DNA from: a bacterium UBP11_UBA4055
GTDB taxonomy: Bacteria > UBA4055
Reading direction: 5' to 3'
NCBI GenBank assembly: GCA_002382735.1
Contig: DFZN01000068.1
Coordinates: forward strand, 10,333-42,307
DNA: 31,975 bases
In this document: piece after piece, positions 1-9,527 of the stretch
Layout of the letters: each line of letters opens with the position of its first letter
Numbering within the stretch: position 1 is the stretch's first letter
Notes under the pieces: generated by a model
The model's database searches: none
The model's input: the letters and a program-made list of their open reading frames with translations, nothing else
Told to the model about the DNA's origin: nothing
Position numbers and translations under genes: made by a program

Positions 1-1
1 G

Positions 2-427
2 CTTGGTGAGAAAGACTGGACAGACCCGAAGACAGGTCAGACAGTGAACAGACCTTTTTACGACGGAACTGTCTTTCACAGGGTGATCGACGATTTTATG
101 ATCCAGGGCGGATGCCCGATAGGCAGCGGGACAGGCGGGCCGGGATACGATTTTGAAGACGAGTGTTACGACAGCGAAGGCAAGCTTAAGGCCAAGGTGG
201 AATACGGCGTCATAGCAATGGCCAATGCCGGCCCGAACACGAACGGCTCGCAGTTCTTCATCGTGACCAGAAGGTCCGGCTGCGACTGGCTCAACGGAAA
301 ACACACCGTCTTCGGCAGGGTCACCGAAGGAATGGAAGTGGCGCACTTGATCGAGAATGCCCCGAGAGGACCGTTGGACAAACCTCTGGAGAAGATAGAG
401 ATAAAATCCGTTGAGATAAAAAAATAA
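2..427 (+). CDS. Cyclophilin-type peptidyl-prolyl cis-trans isomerase (5' partial)
   Basis: Catalyses cis-trans isomerisation of Xaa-Pro bonds and so assists protein folding. The frame is open to the window edge, so the N-terminus is missing; a GTG at 44 is internal because homologous sequence (GEKDWTDPKTG) precedes it. Cyclophilin signatures are intact: FHRVI with the catalytic Arg, FMIQGG, the NTNGSQFFI block, and W-L-N-G-K-H-T-V-F-G-R with the Trp that gives cyclosporin sensitivity in family members. The GTGGPGYDFEDE stretch is typical of bacterial cyclophilins. No signal peptide can be judged because the start is absent, so cytoplasmic or periplasmic location is open. It ends 17 nt before folD and may be cotranscribed with it. 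Confidence 0.95.
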   Translation, partial: LGEKDWTDPKTGQTVNRPFYDGTVFHRVIDDFMIQGGCPIGSGTGGPGYDFEDECYDSEGKLKAKVEYGVIAMANAGPNTNGSQFFIVTRRSGCDWLNGKHTVFGRVTEGMEVAHLIENAPRGPLDKPLEKIEIKSVEIKK

Positions 428-444
428 ATTTACAGGGACAAATA

Positions 445-1311
445 TTGGCTGAACTTTTAAAGGGATCTGTTAAAACCAGAAATATGTATGCCGAGTTTCT
501 GGAAAGAACTGACGGGCTCAAAAGATCAGGGATAATACCAGGGATGCGCATTTTCATCGCATCCGACAATGCAGGCTCTGCGATATATGCGTCCATGATA
601 GCTAAGAACTGCTCACGGGCCGGGATAGGATGTGAAATATCAAGATACGGACCCGGGACGACTGCAAATGATCTCGTTGAGAGTATAAATAAAGCAAATT
701 CTGACGATTCTGTCCACGGTATCATAGTTATGCTTCCATTGTGGAAAGGGATCGATGAAAAAAAAATACTCGCTTCGGTATCGCCGGAAAAGGATATTGA
801 CGGGGTGAGTCCTTTGAATGCGGGTAAACTTGTGCTTGGAGATGCATGTTTCCATCCCAGTACCGCCGAAGCCTGCGTTGAGTTACTTTACGCTTACGGA
901 TACGATCCGGCAGGTAAACATGTAGTGATACTCGGCCGCTCTAATATAGTCGGCAAACCTCTGGCGAACATTCTCGTTCAGAAGGGTGTTGATGCCACAG
1001 TAACGGTCTGTCATTCGCGTACTCAAAACCTGAAAGAAATTTGCAGATCGGCCGATATCCTGATCGCGGCAATAGGATCTCCGAGTTTCATCACGCAGGA
1101 TTATACTCATCCGGAACAGATAGTCATCGATGTGGGAATGAACGAGATCAGCGACGGACAGGGAAATATGGTGCTGGTCGGAGATGTGGATTTTGAAAAT
1201 GTGAAAGATAAAGTGAAGGCCATAACTCCTGTACCCGGAGGGGTAAGCCCACTTACGCATATATCTCTTATTAAGAATATTTTCAAGGCAATAGAACTGA
1301 AAAACATTTGA
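445..1311 (+). CDS. folD: FolD-family methylenetetrahydrofolate dehydrogenase, cyclohydrolase residues altered
   Basis: FolD normally oxidises 5,10-methylene-THF to methenyl-THF and hydrolyses that to 10-formyl-THF. The start is TTG at 445 with AGGG 8 nt upstream; 288 aa is the usual family length. The Rossmann motif GRSNIVGKP and the C-terminal ITPVPGGVSPLT are clear, and the KDIDG Asp (D119) is kept. Aligned without gaps to E. coli FolD (constant offset of 2), Tyr50 is kept as Y48, but catalytic Lys54 is I52 and Gln98 of the QLPLP motif is M96. In studied enzymes those two residues are needed for cyclohydrolase activity, so this protein may be mainly or only a dehydrogenase. The family call is firm; the loss of one activity is inference. 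Confidence 0.95.
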   Translation: MAELLKGSVKTRNMYAEFLERTDGLKRSGIIPGMRIFIASDNAGSAIYASMIAKNCSRAGIGCEISRYGPGTTANDLVESINKANSDDSVHGIIVMLPLWKGIDEKKILASVSPEKDIDGVSPLNAGKLVLGDACFHPSTAEACVELLYAYGYDPAGKHVVILGRSNIVGKPLANILVQKGVDATVTVCHSRTQNLKEICRSADILIAAIGSPSFITQDYTHPEQIVIDVGMNEISDGQGNMVLVGDVDFENVKDKVKAITPVPGGVSPLTHISLIKNIFKAIELKNI

Positions 1312-1367
1312 ACAAACCGGCAGATATCTAAGTTAAAATCTGAATTGTATAACAAACGGAGCATAAA

Positions 1368-2456
1368 ATGAGCTCAAGATCAATTATAAAGAGCATACTG
1401 ATAACGGCAATAGTCTTTTCAGGAGCGGTCAAACTGTATTCAAGTCCGTCCGAAGCCGGAGTAACTTTCCTGACAATTTCCCCGGGCGCAAGACCGACCG
1501 GAATGGGCGACTCCTTCGTCGCGATAGCGGACGATGCCACGGCAACATGGTGGAACCCGGCAGGACTTGCCAGACAGTCGGGAAGGGAGCTTACTTTCAT
1601 GCACGCCAACTGGCTTCCGGGCTTCAACTTGAACGACATGTACTATGATTTTCTGGCTTACAAACAGGAGATACCGGGACTTGGAGTTATTGGAGGTAAT
1701 ATCACCTATTTCTACCTCGGAGAACAGACCAAAACGGACGAATACGGTACTGAGCAGGGTACTTTTAAAACTTATGAGACCGCGATGACCGTTTCATACG
1801 GCACTGACCTCTCTGACGACCTTTTCATAGGTCTGAACGCCAAGTTCATATATTCGCATCTTTCAGACTCAGGTGCGGGCAATGAGCAGGGATCAGGTAC
1901 AGGCCACAGCATGGCTCTCGATCTCGGAATGCTCTATCAGACCGACTACGATCTGGATATAGGACTCGCCATAACTAACCTCGGGCCGAAAATATCCTAC
2001 ATTGATTATGAGCAGGCCGACCCGCTTCCCACGACGATGAGGCTGGGACTTGCATATTATCTTTTCTATGATGATTACAATTCACTTGTGCTTACGAGCG
2101 ATATGACAAAGCTTTTAGTCCGCAGGGGAAAAGATCTGGATGAAGGGGAGGACGGGATCGATACTTCAGACGAATGGAATTATACTGATCCGATCTGGAA
2201 AGCTCTTTTTACTTCATGGACTGACGACGACGGCTTTAAAGATCTCGTTTATGGTCTCGGCGCAGAGTACTGGTACAACAAGATGATCTCTTTAAGAATT
2301 GGTTTCTGGAACGACGATATGGGAGATATAAGCGCGACTACCTATGGTACGAGCCTCAGATACGACAAGTACATTTTCGATTTCTCGTATCTTGACGCAG
2401 GCGAGGGACATCCTCTAACGGACACAATGAGATTCTCACTAAATATCGGATTTTAG
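1368..2456 (+). CDS. PorV/PorQ-family outer-membrane beta-barrel protein
   Basis: 362 aa with an N-terminal signal peptide (hydrophobic residues about 8-22) followed by the family's characteristic opening: a PGARPTGMGDSFVAIADDA block and then WWNPAGLA. The remainder is alternating beta strands rich in Tyr, Gly and Asp, as in a FadL-like outer-membrane barrel, and it ends in Phe. PorV proteins in T9SS bacteria receive cargo that carries a C-terminal sorting domain and deliver it to the sortase at the cell surface. The next gene encodes just such a tail, which supports a cargo/shuttle relationship. The start ATG has GGAG about 8 nt upstream. The family is confident; a T9SS role in this organism is inferred. 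Confidence 0.85.
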   Translation: MSSRSIIKSILITAIVFSGAVKLYSSPSEAGVTFLTISPGARPTGMGDSFVAIADDATATWWNPAGLARQSGRELTFMHANWLPGFNLNDMYYDFLAYKQEIPGLGVIGGNITYFYLGEQTKTDEYGTEQGTFKTYETAMTVSYGTDLSDDLFIGLNAKFIYSHLSDSGAGNEQGSGTGHSMALDLGMLYQTDYDLDIGLAITNLGPKISYIDYEQADPLPTTMRLGLAYYLFYDDYNSLVLTSDMTKLLVRRGKDLDEGEDGIDTSDEWNYTDPIWKALFTSWTDDDGFKDLVYGLGAEYWYNKMISLRIGFWNDDMGDISATTYGTSLRYDKYIFDFSYLDAGEGHPLTDTMRFSLNIGF

Positions 2457-2473
2457 GCGGCTGAAGAGATAAA

Positions 2474-5359
2474 ATGACTGAATATAGAGTAAAATACTTC
2501 TTTCTTATGCTGTTTGTATTGATCGCCGCATTGAACAGTGCGGGAATGAGATTCGATCCTTTCAAGGCTGCCGAAAATTCTCCAGAAAAGTCTGTACCTG
2601 ATACACTCAAAGTACTGGCTCTGATGGTTGAGTTCGAAACGGACGATCTGGATTACACTACGGGGACCGGCAAATTCAACTCGGGATATCCCGATACTCT
2701 GCATATTGACGGGCTTCCGCATGACAGGTCTTATTTTGAAGATCAGCTCGAGTTCGTGAAAAATTATTTCGAAAAGCAGTCGCGGGGATCCGTTCAGGTC
2801 ACTACTTATAAGGTTTTGGATACGATAGTTTCGCTGGATCACCCCATGTGGTATTACAATCCCAACAACGGGAGCGAAGTCCTGCTCGAGAGGCTAACGG
2901 AAATGTATCGCGGGTCATGGAATTCTGTTAAGGATAATGCGGCAATAGATTTTAAAAATTACAACACTTTCGTTATTTTTCACGCAGGCTCGGGTCAGGA
3001 ATTCAATCCCGGCTTTGATGAAACGCCCTTTGATATCCCTTCAGTTTATCTTTCTTCAAAAGATTTTGAAGATGTAGGAATTCAGGAAGTTATTACACAT
3101 GATTCTCTGACGATCTCACATTCCATAATCCTTCCAGAATGCGAATGGCAGATCTATGACGGTGAGTGGTACCATGCAGGAACAGGCGGGATATCCTCTC
3201 TTATGTTCGCGCACAGGCTCGGAATACCAAACCTTTACTCTTCAGATGACGGAAAAAGCTGCATAGGCAAATTCGGGCTTATGGACCAGGGTTCCGCCAA
3301 TTTTTCGGGAATGATACCGTCGGGAGTATCCGCATGGGTAAAAGAACTCAAAGGCTGGGCGGATGTTTCTGTATTGACTTCACCTCAGGACAGCATAAAA
3401 ATAAAGCCTGACTCGACTATATGCAGGATAGAATTGAACACCGACGAATATCTTCTTATTGAGAACAGAACGCCTTTGAACTACACTTCAGCATTAAAAG
3501 AGATATTCGGATACGACAGGGAAGGCAGTAGGATACGCTTTTTTTACGATGAGGACGGCCTTGAGGATTATGAGGTTGTTGATGCAGGTTTCAAGACACT
3601 TGTAAGAATAGATGACGACGACTATGATTTCGGACTTCCGACTGGTTATGACCTTGACTTTGGCGATCAGCTTTCAAGATCGAAAGGCGGAATTCTTATA
3701 TGGCATATCGACAAAACTAGGACAACTCAATATAATATTGATAACAACTCTGTGAATGACGACTACGAGAACAGAGGCGTTTACCTGGAAGAGGCTGACG
3801 GTTCATTCGACATAGGCAACGATTACTGGCTGCTTGACAACGGTTACGGAACAGAGCTCGGATGGTTCTACGATGCCTTTTTCTCTGACAATCAGTACTG
3901 GCTTACTTATCCCAACAGCAGTCTTAATTCTGTCGAGTTCAGCTCGGTCTCATATCCAAGATCAGACACGAATAAAGCAGTTCAGACTGGTATAAAACTT
4001 CACAACTTCTCGACTATCGGAAGAGAAATGACATTTTCTTTCTCTTTTGAGGATGAGGACAGATATTTTACGACTGACCCTGAGCTGACGGAAGAAGGTT
4101 TGTATTCACCCTGTTATCTGAACGGAGAGACATATCATTTTTTCTGCGGTACCGACGGCGAGTTTAAGATCTTTGATGCCGGCAGCCTGATCTACAGCCG
4201 CTTTTTCGAGGGCACTGTAAACAGCAATTTCCTTCCTTTCAGATCAGGCTCGAATGTCTCTGTCGTGCGGGCGGATTCGGCAGGCATTCTTTCTGTCGAT
4301 ATCTCTTCCGGCACAGATCAGACTAACTCTTGCGAAAAAGTAGTTTCACAGCCTGTCGCCGGTATTGTTCCGACTGCTGACGGACTTATAAATATTGAAG
4401 ACGGCTTCTTGCTTTTAACGGGTACGGAGACATATACAGAGGCTAAGAGGCTGATGGTGCTCACAGACGATACAGGTGCGGCAAAATTCGTAAGCGGAAA
4501 GAATTCGGATATCCTGTTCGGAATAGATATTTCATCAGGTTTCGTTTCAGAAAGACCGTTCGATACGGATTCTACATATTTTATTCAGACCGACGGCGAA
4601 AGGAACATGAACGGCATAGCTGCATTTTTAATGACTGCCGGCTCCGACGGGAATTCACAAACGCTCTGGAACGATATTGATCATGACGGACAGCCTGAGT
4701 CAGTTACAACCGACGGAAGTATATTGCAGCTTTTAAATCAGTACGGAGTTTATGAGAACGGTTTTCCTTTGAACACATCGCTGGGAGGCATTTCTAAAAC
4801 TTTTATTTTCGAAGGCAGCGGTAAAAAATATATTGCCGCGATCGATTCTTCTTCGTGTTACGGTACAATATCATCCGGAGGCGTTTACGATAAAAAAAAT
4901 GACAGATCTATTCCTGACTTCGGTAAAAATTCGGGTCTTCTCGAGGCTGACGGTTATGTTTACCTCTACAATTTTGACGGAAGGATCCTCACTTATCACA
5001 GGATAGGTTCAGGCAGCATTTCCGACTATACTGACTTCGGCAAAAGGGTCATAGTGATATCCGATCCGCAAAGTGCTCCTGCTCCGAACGCTGTTTGGGG
5101 CTCAGTTTATAACTGGCCGAACCCTGCGAGAGGAGATGTCACCAACTTCAGATTCTTCCTGAATGAACCGGCTGAAGTAAAGATCGATATCTATGATATT
5201 AACGGCAATCTGGTTGAAACACTGAAAAAGAGCTTCAGCGCATACGGCGAATGGTTCGAGATTGAGTGGAAAATAAGTTCCGTTCCATCTGGTATATACA
5301 GGGCAGTTCTTGATTTCGGATCGGAAAAAAGAAAAGTCAAAGTAGCGGTGATCAAATGA
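2474..5359 (+). CDS. M6-family metalloprotease-like secreted protein with degenerate active site and T9SS-type sorting domain
   Basis: 961 aa with a signal peptide (about residues 1-23). Residues about 45-300 resemble immune-inhibitor-A (M6) proteases: the YFEKQSRGSV region, then AHRLGIPNLY, then GKFGLMDQGS, then a WVKELKGW block. At the place of the zinc motif HEFGH this protein reads LMFAH (L243, M244, H247), so the first zinc His and the catalytic Glu are gone, and proteolysis by the standard mechanism is unlikely. The middle has beta-rich domains with Asp-rich loops. Residues about 870-961 form a sorting-domain-like tail (WPNPARGD, then IDIYDINGNLV, then SGIYRAVL) used for T9SS export and surface anchoring. 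It follows the PorV-like gene by 17 nt and overlaps the next gene by ATGA, indicating one operon. Confidence 0.8.
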   Translation: MTEYRVKYFFLMLFVLIAALNSAGMRFDPFKAAENSPEKSVPDTLKVLALMVEFETDDLDYTTGTGKFNSGYPDTLHIDGLPHDRSYFEDQLEFVKNYFEKQSRGSVQVTTYKVLDTIVSLDHPMWYYNPNNGSEVLLERLTEMYRGSWNSVKDNAAIDFKNYNTFVIFHAGSGQEFNPGFDETPFDIPSVYLSSKDFEDVGIQEVITHDSLTISHSIILPECEWQIYDGEWYHAGTGGISSLMFAHRLGIPNLYSSDDGKSCIGKFGLMDQGSANFSGMIPSGVSAWVKELKGWADVSVLTSPQDSIKIKPDSTICRIELNTDEYLLIENRTPLNYTSALKEIFGYDREGSRIRFFYDEDGLEDYEVVDAGFKTLVRIDDDDYDFGLPTGYDLDFGDQLSRSKGGILIWHIDKTRTTQYNIDNNSVNDDYENRGVYLEEADGSFDIGNDYWLLDNGYGTELGWFYDAFFSDNQYWLTYPNSSLNSVEFSSVSYPRSDTNKAVQTGIKLHNFSTIGREMTFSFSFEDEDRYFTTDPELTEEGLYSPCYLNGETYHFFCGTDGEFKIFDAGSLIYSRFFEGTVNSNFLPFRSGSNVSVVRADSAGILSVDISSGTDQTNSCEKVVSQPVAGIVPTADGLINIEDGFLLLTGTETYTEAKRLMVLTDDTGAAKFVSGKNSDILFGIDISSGFVSERPFDTDSTYFIQTDGERNMNGIAAFLMTAGSDGNSQTLWNDIDHDGQPESVTTDGSILQLLNQYGVYENGFPLNTSLGGISKTFIFEGSGKKYIAAIDSSSCYGTISSGGVYDKKNDRSIPDFGKNSGLLEADGYVYLYNFDGRILTYHRIGSGSISDYTDFGKRVIVISDPQSAPAPNAVWGSVYNWPNPARGDVTNFRFFLNEPAEVKIDIYDINGNLVETLKKSFSAYGEWFEIEWKISSVPSGIYRAVLDFGSEKRKVKVAVIK

Positions 5360-8300
5360 TGAAAAGAGTATTTCTGCTGATACATATTTTCTCCGCCGCG
5401 CTTCTCTGCCAGATGCTGGGAGACTACAATCATCCCGAACTGAAGTGGAAGAACTACGAAACTGAACATTTTATCTTCATATATCACAACGGAACTGAGA
5501 AAAGCGTTCTGAGGTTCGCAGATGTTGGTGAGAGAGTTTACGGACCGATAACTGAGCTGTACAACTATGAGCCTGACGGAAAGTTAAGGGTGGTCGTGGC
5601 GGATTTTGATGATACGGCGAACGGCGGGGCGTATTACTATACTGATAAGATGGTGCTCTGGGCGCCTTCGTTCGACACGGAACTGCGCGGAAATCACTTC
5701 TGGTATGCCAATGTGTTCACTCACGAATTCACGCACATGATCCATTTGCAGGTCTCGAGAAAATCCTCCCAGATAATCCCCGGTCTTTATTTTCAGTGGA
5801 CAGGCTATGAAAGCGAAAAGAGGGATGATGTACTCACGGGATTTCCGAACATTCTCGCTTCCGTCAGTCTGCCTTTCAACATAATCCCGCCGTGGTTCGC
5901 GGAAGGTATCGCTCAGAATCAGGCTATCGATACCCTGTATTACGACTTCTGGGACTCAAACAGGGACATGGTGTTCAGGGAAAGGCTGATGAGCGGGCAG
6001 GAGCTCCGTTACGAGCAGCTTCTGGATTTTATAAACAAATCCTCACACGAGGCTGAGACGATATACAACACAGGCTATGCTTTCGTGCAGTACATTTACA
6101 AAAAATACGGCAAAAAAGCGCTCTACGATATTACGAAGGAAATGAGCAGGCTGACATCTTTCACTTTCGAGCAGGCGGTCGAGAGGACTGTCGGAATAAA
6201 TGCAAAGGACCTCTACGCCGAGTTTATTGAGAAATCGAAAGCCGAGTACGCATCTAAGACTTCCGACATTACGGACAATCTGAAGGAAGGAAATGATGTT
6301 TCAGACTCGGCTTATGTCAATTCGCATCCGAAATTCTCGCCGGACGGCAAATATTTGTCTTACCTATCAACGCAAAAGGGCGGCGAGGCAACTTTCTACA
6401 GAAGGGACCTTTGGATAAAAGACCTGGAGACCGATTCCTTAAAAATGCTTGTCCCCGCAGTACTTTTCTCATCGTACTCCTGGTCGCCGGACAGTAAAAA
6501 GATATATTTTTCGAGGATAGATTCCTACAGTGTTTACGGAAACCAGTTCCTCGATATCTTTGAATACGATATAGAAAAGGAAAAAGAGGAAAAAATAACT
6601 GAAGGAATGAGAGCCGCGAATCCTGAAGTCTCGCCCGACGGGAAAAAGATCGCGTATGTGGCGACCGATGACGGAACACGGAACATTTATATCTATGATA
6701 TCGGTTCGGGCGAGTCAAAAAAGTTAACTGCTTACGATGACGGCACGCAGTTCTTTCTGCCGCAGTGGAACAGGGAAGGAGATAAGCTGCTTATTGACAG
6801 ATCAGGAAGCTCTTTCGGCAGAAATATTGTTCTCGTTGACACGCTTGGAACAGAAACAGAACTGATCTCCGGTCCGCACGACGACAGGGACCCTGTATTC
6901 TCAAATGACTTCACATCAATTTATTTTTCGAGCGACAGGACAGGGATATTCAACATTTACAGGTATGATCTGACCACCGGAGAGACTTTTCCTGTAACGA
7001 ATGTCAGGGGCGGAGCTCTTTATCCTGATGTGAACGGGACAGATCTTGTCTATGCCAACTATAAAGGCATAAAGATGAACATTCATTCGCTCGGTCTGAA
7101 TGAAAATGAAGATATAGTCTCAGATTACAGGGGTACGAATATTTTGTCATCAGAATACAGATTTGTTCCGGAACCGGACAGACTGAAAAAGTCTGAAAAT
7201 TACGGGAACGAATTCGAGCACATTCTCGTCATGCCGAGGATCGCTTTCGATGACGGAAAATTCAAGCCCGGAATGTACTTCATGGTCAACGACTATCTTG
7301 AAAAGATCTCGCTCTTCGGAGGGTTCGGTTATGCTCCCGGCAACGGCGATTACGATATCTTCGCGACCGCAGAATATAAATTCCTGCTGCCTACACTTTA
7401 CGGTTTCGGTATCAATGTTGTAAAGCATGATGACAACACTTTTCTCGATGAGAGCATAATCGTTGATTCTTACGAGGATGAATTCGGGAACGACATTCCT
7501 ATTTATCAGGAGAACGGGATCGATTTTACTTACGATCTCAAGGAGTTCGATTTCGGTATTAAGACGCCTATGACTTTCATGCCTAAATTACTTACGGGAA
7601 AGCTCGGAAAGTTCGATTTTGACGGCTATTTTGCTTATATCAGGAACGACGCAAAAGGGGATTACGGCGATTACATTCTGCAATATACATATTACAAAGA
7701 GAGAAGCTTTCACTTCAATTTCGGGATAAACAAGACTAAATTCGATTATAACGACTATATAAACCCGAGGTTCGGAAGGAACTGGAAACTCACTTATTCG
7801 AGACATTTGACCGATTTTATTCAGGGATTTAGTTTGAATTCTGATTACGGAACTCTTCAGGAAGACTACCTCAAATACAATTATAATTTTTATACTGCTT
7901 CGCTTAACGAGCATTTCGGACTCCCTTTCGGTACGGGAATGACATTGAAATTAAAGGGTGCTTACCTTGATGACGACGATATCGATTCGTTCTATTACAA
8001 TTATCTCGGAGGTCTGACGGGGCTGAAAGGATATTCATTCTACAGCTTAGGCGGGACAAAAACTCTGTACTCGGGACTTTACCTCCGTTTCCCTATAGTT
8101 GAGAGAACGGATAAAAGACTGGGTTTTTATAATTTCAAGAACCTCTATCTGGGATTGTTCGCGGAGGCGGGAACGGCCTGGACGAAAGAAGAGTTCAGCT
8201 CGGCGTTCGACGGACTTAAAAAGGATATAGGGATAAACATAAGGCTTTTCGGATCGCTGTTCTACGGAATGCCGATGTCGGTCGAATTCAGCGCTGCCTA

Positions 8301-8391
8301 CGGTCTTGACGAGTTCGAGAGCGGAGGAGTTGATTACGGAGGCGAGATCAGGCACTATCTGACCGTACTGTTCGATTTTCCGGAATTTTAA
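5356..8391 (+). CDS. Peptidase MA-like gluzincin + TolB/PD40 propeller + outer-membrane barrel fusion
   Basis: 1011 aa. A signal peptide (about 1-18) is followed by a peptidase MA-like domain with HEFTH (H123-H127) and the downstream PPWFAEG Glu (E183), the usual gluzincin zinc ligands, so this one looks catalytically competent. Residues about 310-600 carry repeated PD40/WD40-like blades (SPDGKYLSYLS, SPDSKKIYFS, SPDGKKIAYVA, a SSDRTGIFNIY blade), as in the TolB propeller. Residues about 650-1011 are amphipathic strands ending in a BamA/Omp85-like region (GLKGYSFYSLGG, then YSGLYLRFPI) with terminal FPEF. The barrel probably tethers the protease and propeller in the periplasm or at the surface. 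Translation is coupled to the M6-like gene by an ATGA overlap. Substrate unknown. Confidence 0.8.
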   Translation: MMKRVFLLIHIFSAALLCQMLGDYNHPELKWKNYETEHFIFIYHNGTEKSVLRFADVGERVYGPITELYNYEPDGKLRVVVADFDDTANGGAYYYTDKMVLWAPSFDTELRGNHFWYANVFTHEFTHMIHLQVSRKSSQIIPGLYFQWTGYESEKRDDVLTGFPNILASVSLPFNIIPPWFAEGIAQNQAIDTLYYDFWDSNRDMVFRERLMSGQELRYEQLLDFINKSSHEAETIYNTGYAFVQYIYKKYGKKALYDITKEMSRLTSFTFEQAVERTVGINAKDLYAEFIEKSKAEYASKTSDITDNLKEGNDVSDSAYVNSHPKFSPDGKYLSYLSTQKGGEATFYRRDLWIKDLETDSLKMLVPAVLFSSYSWSPDSKKIYFSRIDSYSVYGNQFLDIFEYDIEKEKEEKITEGMRAANPEVSPDGKKIAYVATDDGTRNIYIYDIGSGESKKLTAYDDGTQFFLPQWNREGDKLLIDRSGSSFGRNIVLVDTLGTETELISGPHDDRDPVFSNDFTSIYFSSDRTGIFNIYRYDLTTGETFPVTNVRGGALYPDVNGTDLVYANYKGIKMNIHSLGLNENEDIVSDYRGTNILSSEYRFVPEPDRLKKSENYGNEFEHILVMPRIAFDDGKFKPGMYFMVNDYLEKISLFGGFGYAPGNGDYDIFATAEYKFLLPTLYGFGINVVKHDDNTFLDESIIVDSYEDEFGNDIPIYQENGIDFTYDLKEFDFGIKTPMTFMPKLLTGKLGKFDFDGYFAYIRNDAKGDYGDYILQYTYYKERSFHFNFGINKTKFDYNDYINPRFGRNWKLTYSRHLTDFIQGFSLNSDYGTLQEDYLKYNYNFYTASLNEHFGLPFGTGMTLKLKGAYLDDDDIDSFYYNYLGGLTGLKGYSFYSLGGTKTLYSGLYLRFPIVERTDKRLGFYNFKNLYLGLFAEAGTAWTKEEFSSAFDGLKKDIGINIRLFGSLFYGMPMSVEFSAAYGLDEFESGGVDYGGEIRHYLTVLFDFPEF

Positions 8392-8411
8392 TAAACTTAA
8401 AGGGATAAAAG

Positions 8412-9527
8412 ATGAAGAGAACTATTACAACAATATTTATGATCGCGGTGATGATATCGGCCGCATATTCTGACCCCGGCATGAAGTTTTCCGGGCTGAA
8501 CGATCTTTTATTAGCCCAGGACGAAACCGAAGGATCACCGCTTGAGACGGAGGGAATTACTCCCAGAATCAAGTCCAAGAAAAAAGCGGATTACAGAGAC
8601 GGTAAAAGTCCTCTCGTAGCTGCCGGACTTTCACTTCTTGTTCCCGGAGCCGGCGAGTTCTACGGTAAAGACTATATCAGGAGCGGCATCTTCTTCGGGA
8701 TCGAGGTATTTACACTTTCCATGTGGTACTATTATGAGAGCGACGGTGACGACAGAAGGGACGAGTACAGGGATTACGCGGACGCTAATTTTGACGAGCA
8801 GCTTTATTACGGCGGGCTTTTGGGCATGACCCAGAATGCTTTGGATTCTCTTTATCAGCAAGATCATAATCACAATGGAATTGTTGATGTATATGATGTC
8901 TGGAATTACGATTATTTCTCGAATAGAGATGTATGGAGTTACGAAGAAAAAGACGGGCTTGCTGTTAATGATCTTTTGGTTCTGTCATTCGGGGCGTACA
9001 ATGGGTATAGAATTATTTTGGAAGGAGGAGCATCTCAATTTACACATAATTTGCCGGAGACAAAGACACAGCAGTATTACGAGATGATAGGAAAATATCA
9101 CCAGTTTTCCTGCGGCTGGAATGATTTTGACGGCTATGTGTATGAAAATGGAGAAATTAAAAAGGAGATAGTATATGTAGGTGTTAATCCTTCAAGTGGG
9201 GACTCTATTTTTGTTGAAATTCCGGAAATGAGAGACAACGACAGCAATCCTTCTAATAATATTACATTCTATTACGGAGAGAACGGCTATACTTCTCCAC
9301 AGGTGGATTTTTATGAGGACCTGAGGAATGAAACGAACGAGGCTTATGAGATGGGTCAGAATTTTCTTATGGTAACACTGCTCAATCATGTAGCATCGGC
9401 TTTTGACGCTTCATATGTTATAAAAAAGAAATATCAGATAGATACACAGCTCCGCATAGAGAACAGCGACAAAGGCGAAGCTATCGGGCCTGAAAATTAT
9501 AAAGTGACCTATTCATTGAGATGGTAA
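8412..9527 (+). CDS. DUF5683-like secreted/membrane protein with an inserted Ca-loop region
   Basis: 371 aa, signal peptide at residues 1-20. After a charged linker comes LSLLVPGAGEFYGKDYIRSG and a hydrophobic helix, the pattern of DUF5683-type proteins that occur near outer-membrane assembly genes in FCB bacteria. It is related to the next gene: both have the LxPGxGE turn, a DEYRDYA/DEYRDFA block, and a C-terminal LNHxxSAxxAS helix followed by strands. This copy has about 110-130 extra residues in the middle, including DHNHNGIVDVYD, which resembles an EF-hand or dockerin calcium loop. The inserted DNA (about 8830-9340) looks more A+T-rich than its surroundings. The start follows an AAGGG motif 7 nt upstream. 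No function assigned. Confidence 0.6.
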   Translation: MKRTITTIFMIAVMISAAYSDPGMKFSGLNDLLLAQDETEGSPLETEGITPRIKSKKKADYRDGKSPLVAAGLSLLVPGAGEFYGKDYIRSGIFFGIEVFTLSMWYYYESDGDDRRDEYRDYADANFDEQLYYGGLLGMTQNALDSLYQQDHNHNGIVDVYDVWNYDYFSNRDVWSYEEKDGLAVNDLLVLSFGAYNGYRIILEGGASQFTHNLPETKTQQYYEMIGKYHQFSCGWNDFDGYVYENGEIKKEIVYVGVNPSSGDSIFVEIPEMRDNDSNPSNNITFYYGENGYTSPQVDFYEDLRNETNEAYEMGQNFLMVTLLNHVASAFDASYVIKKKYQIDTQLRIENSDKGEAIGPENYKVTYSLRW

